A stretch of DNA of 64,000 nucleotides from Candidatus Aminicenantota bacterium. Its GTDB lineage: Bacteria > Acidobacteriota > Aminicenantia > JAMOAD01. The stretch spans positions 62,001 to 126,000 of the forward strand of contig JAMOUT010000057.1 in NCBI GenBank assembly GCA_027061995.1, given 5' to 3'. The notes under the pieces were generated by a model. It had not been told where the DNA came from. It saw only the letters and a program-made list of their open reading frames with translations, and searched no databases. The position numbers were made by a program, and so were the translations under genes. This document shows, in pieces, positions 62,747 through 64,000 of this stretch (within the stretch, counting starts at the first letter, position 1; every line of letters starts with the position of its first letter).

Positions 62747-64000
<1,254 letters not shown>

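Overview
The window is an AT-rich (roughly one-third G+C by eye), gene-dense bacterial chromosome segment with about 57 protein genes and no rRNA, tRNA, CRISPR array, insertion sequence or prophage that I could see. The cell is a diderm: there is a BamD-type lipoprotein, two secreted beta-barrel proteins ending in Phe, and FlgH/FlgI for the outer flagellar rings. It swims with a flagellum and regulates flagellin with FliW/CsrA. Nothing identifies the phylum. A deep-branching low-GC diderm from a poorly cultured lineage is my best guess, at low confidence.

Layout. 0-5.1 kb: a TPR gene that may begin before the window, converging on a minus-strand operon PASTA protein-rpe-bamD-DUF59-uvrC. 5.1-12.6 kb: a POT-type transporter, a Na+/Ca2+ exchanger paired with a divergent UvrA, and a polytopic membrane protein. 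12.6-17.4 kb: secA-guaB-beta-barrel. 17.7-24.9 kb: two nucleotide-sugar genes and a DUF92 fusion protein, converging on yebC-ruvC, then a glycosyltransferase, a thioredoxin and an SDR epimerase. 25-26.4 kb: a secreted GH29 fucosidase. 26.8-36.1 kb: a 13-gene flagellar operon flgF-G-A-H-I-J(M23)-M-hypothetical-flgN-K-L-fliW-csrA. 36-43 kb: a CPBP protease and UbiA prenyltransferase, then a large HDOD/histidine kinase/receiver protein joined to ppdK. 43-50.4 kb: flagellar filament genes on the minus strand (fliC-flaG-fliD-fliS-fliT-like) and a Maf-type flagellin glycosyltransferase cluster. 50.5-53 kb: a redox operon rrf2-osmC-PDO-trxB. 53-57 kb: topA-trmFO and a sulfotransferase. 57.4-61.6 kb: an accessory stretch with a secreted metalloprotease, two duplicated small secreted proteins (one degenerate) and a Roadblock/receiver cassette. 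61.6-64 kb: a secreted TPR protein and ligA, cut by the window end.

The flagellar genes form one functional unit. The plus-strand operon supplies rod, rings, hook junction, the anti-sigma factor FlgM and FliW/CsrA. The minus-strand cluster supplies filament, cap, chaperones and glycosylation. The fliC leader carries a sigma-28-like promoter and a GGA-loop hairpin placed like a CsrA site, so the FliW-CsrA-flagellin circuit can be read from the window.

The most notable signals are: a repeated promoter geometry that predicts leaderless mRNAs for about nine genes; a complete ruvC whose only plausible start codon is ATT; the fliC leader just described; a FlgJ-M23 fusion with a non-lipidated FlgH; and the Roadblock cassette flanked by duplicated secreted genes.
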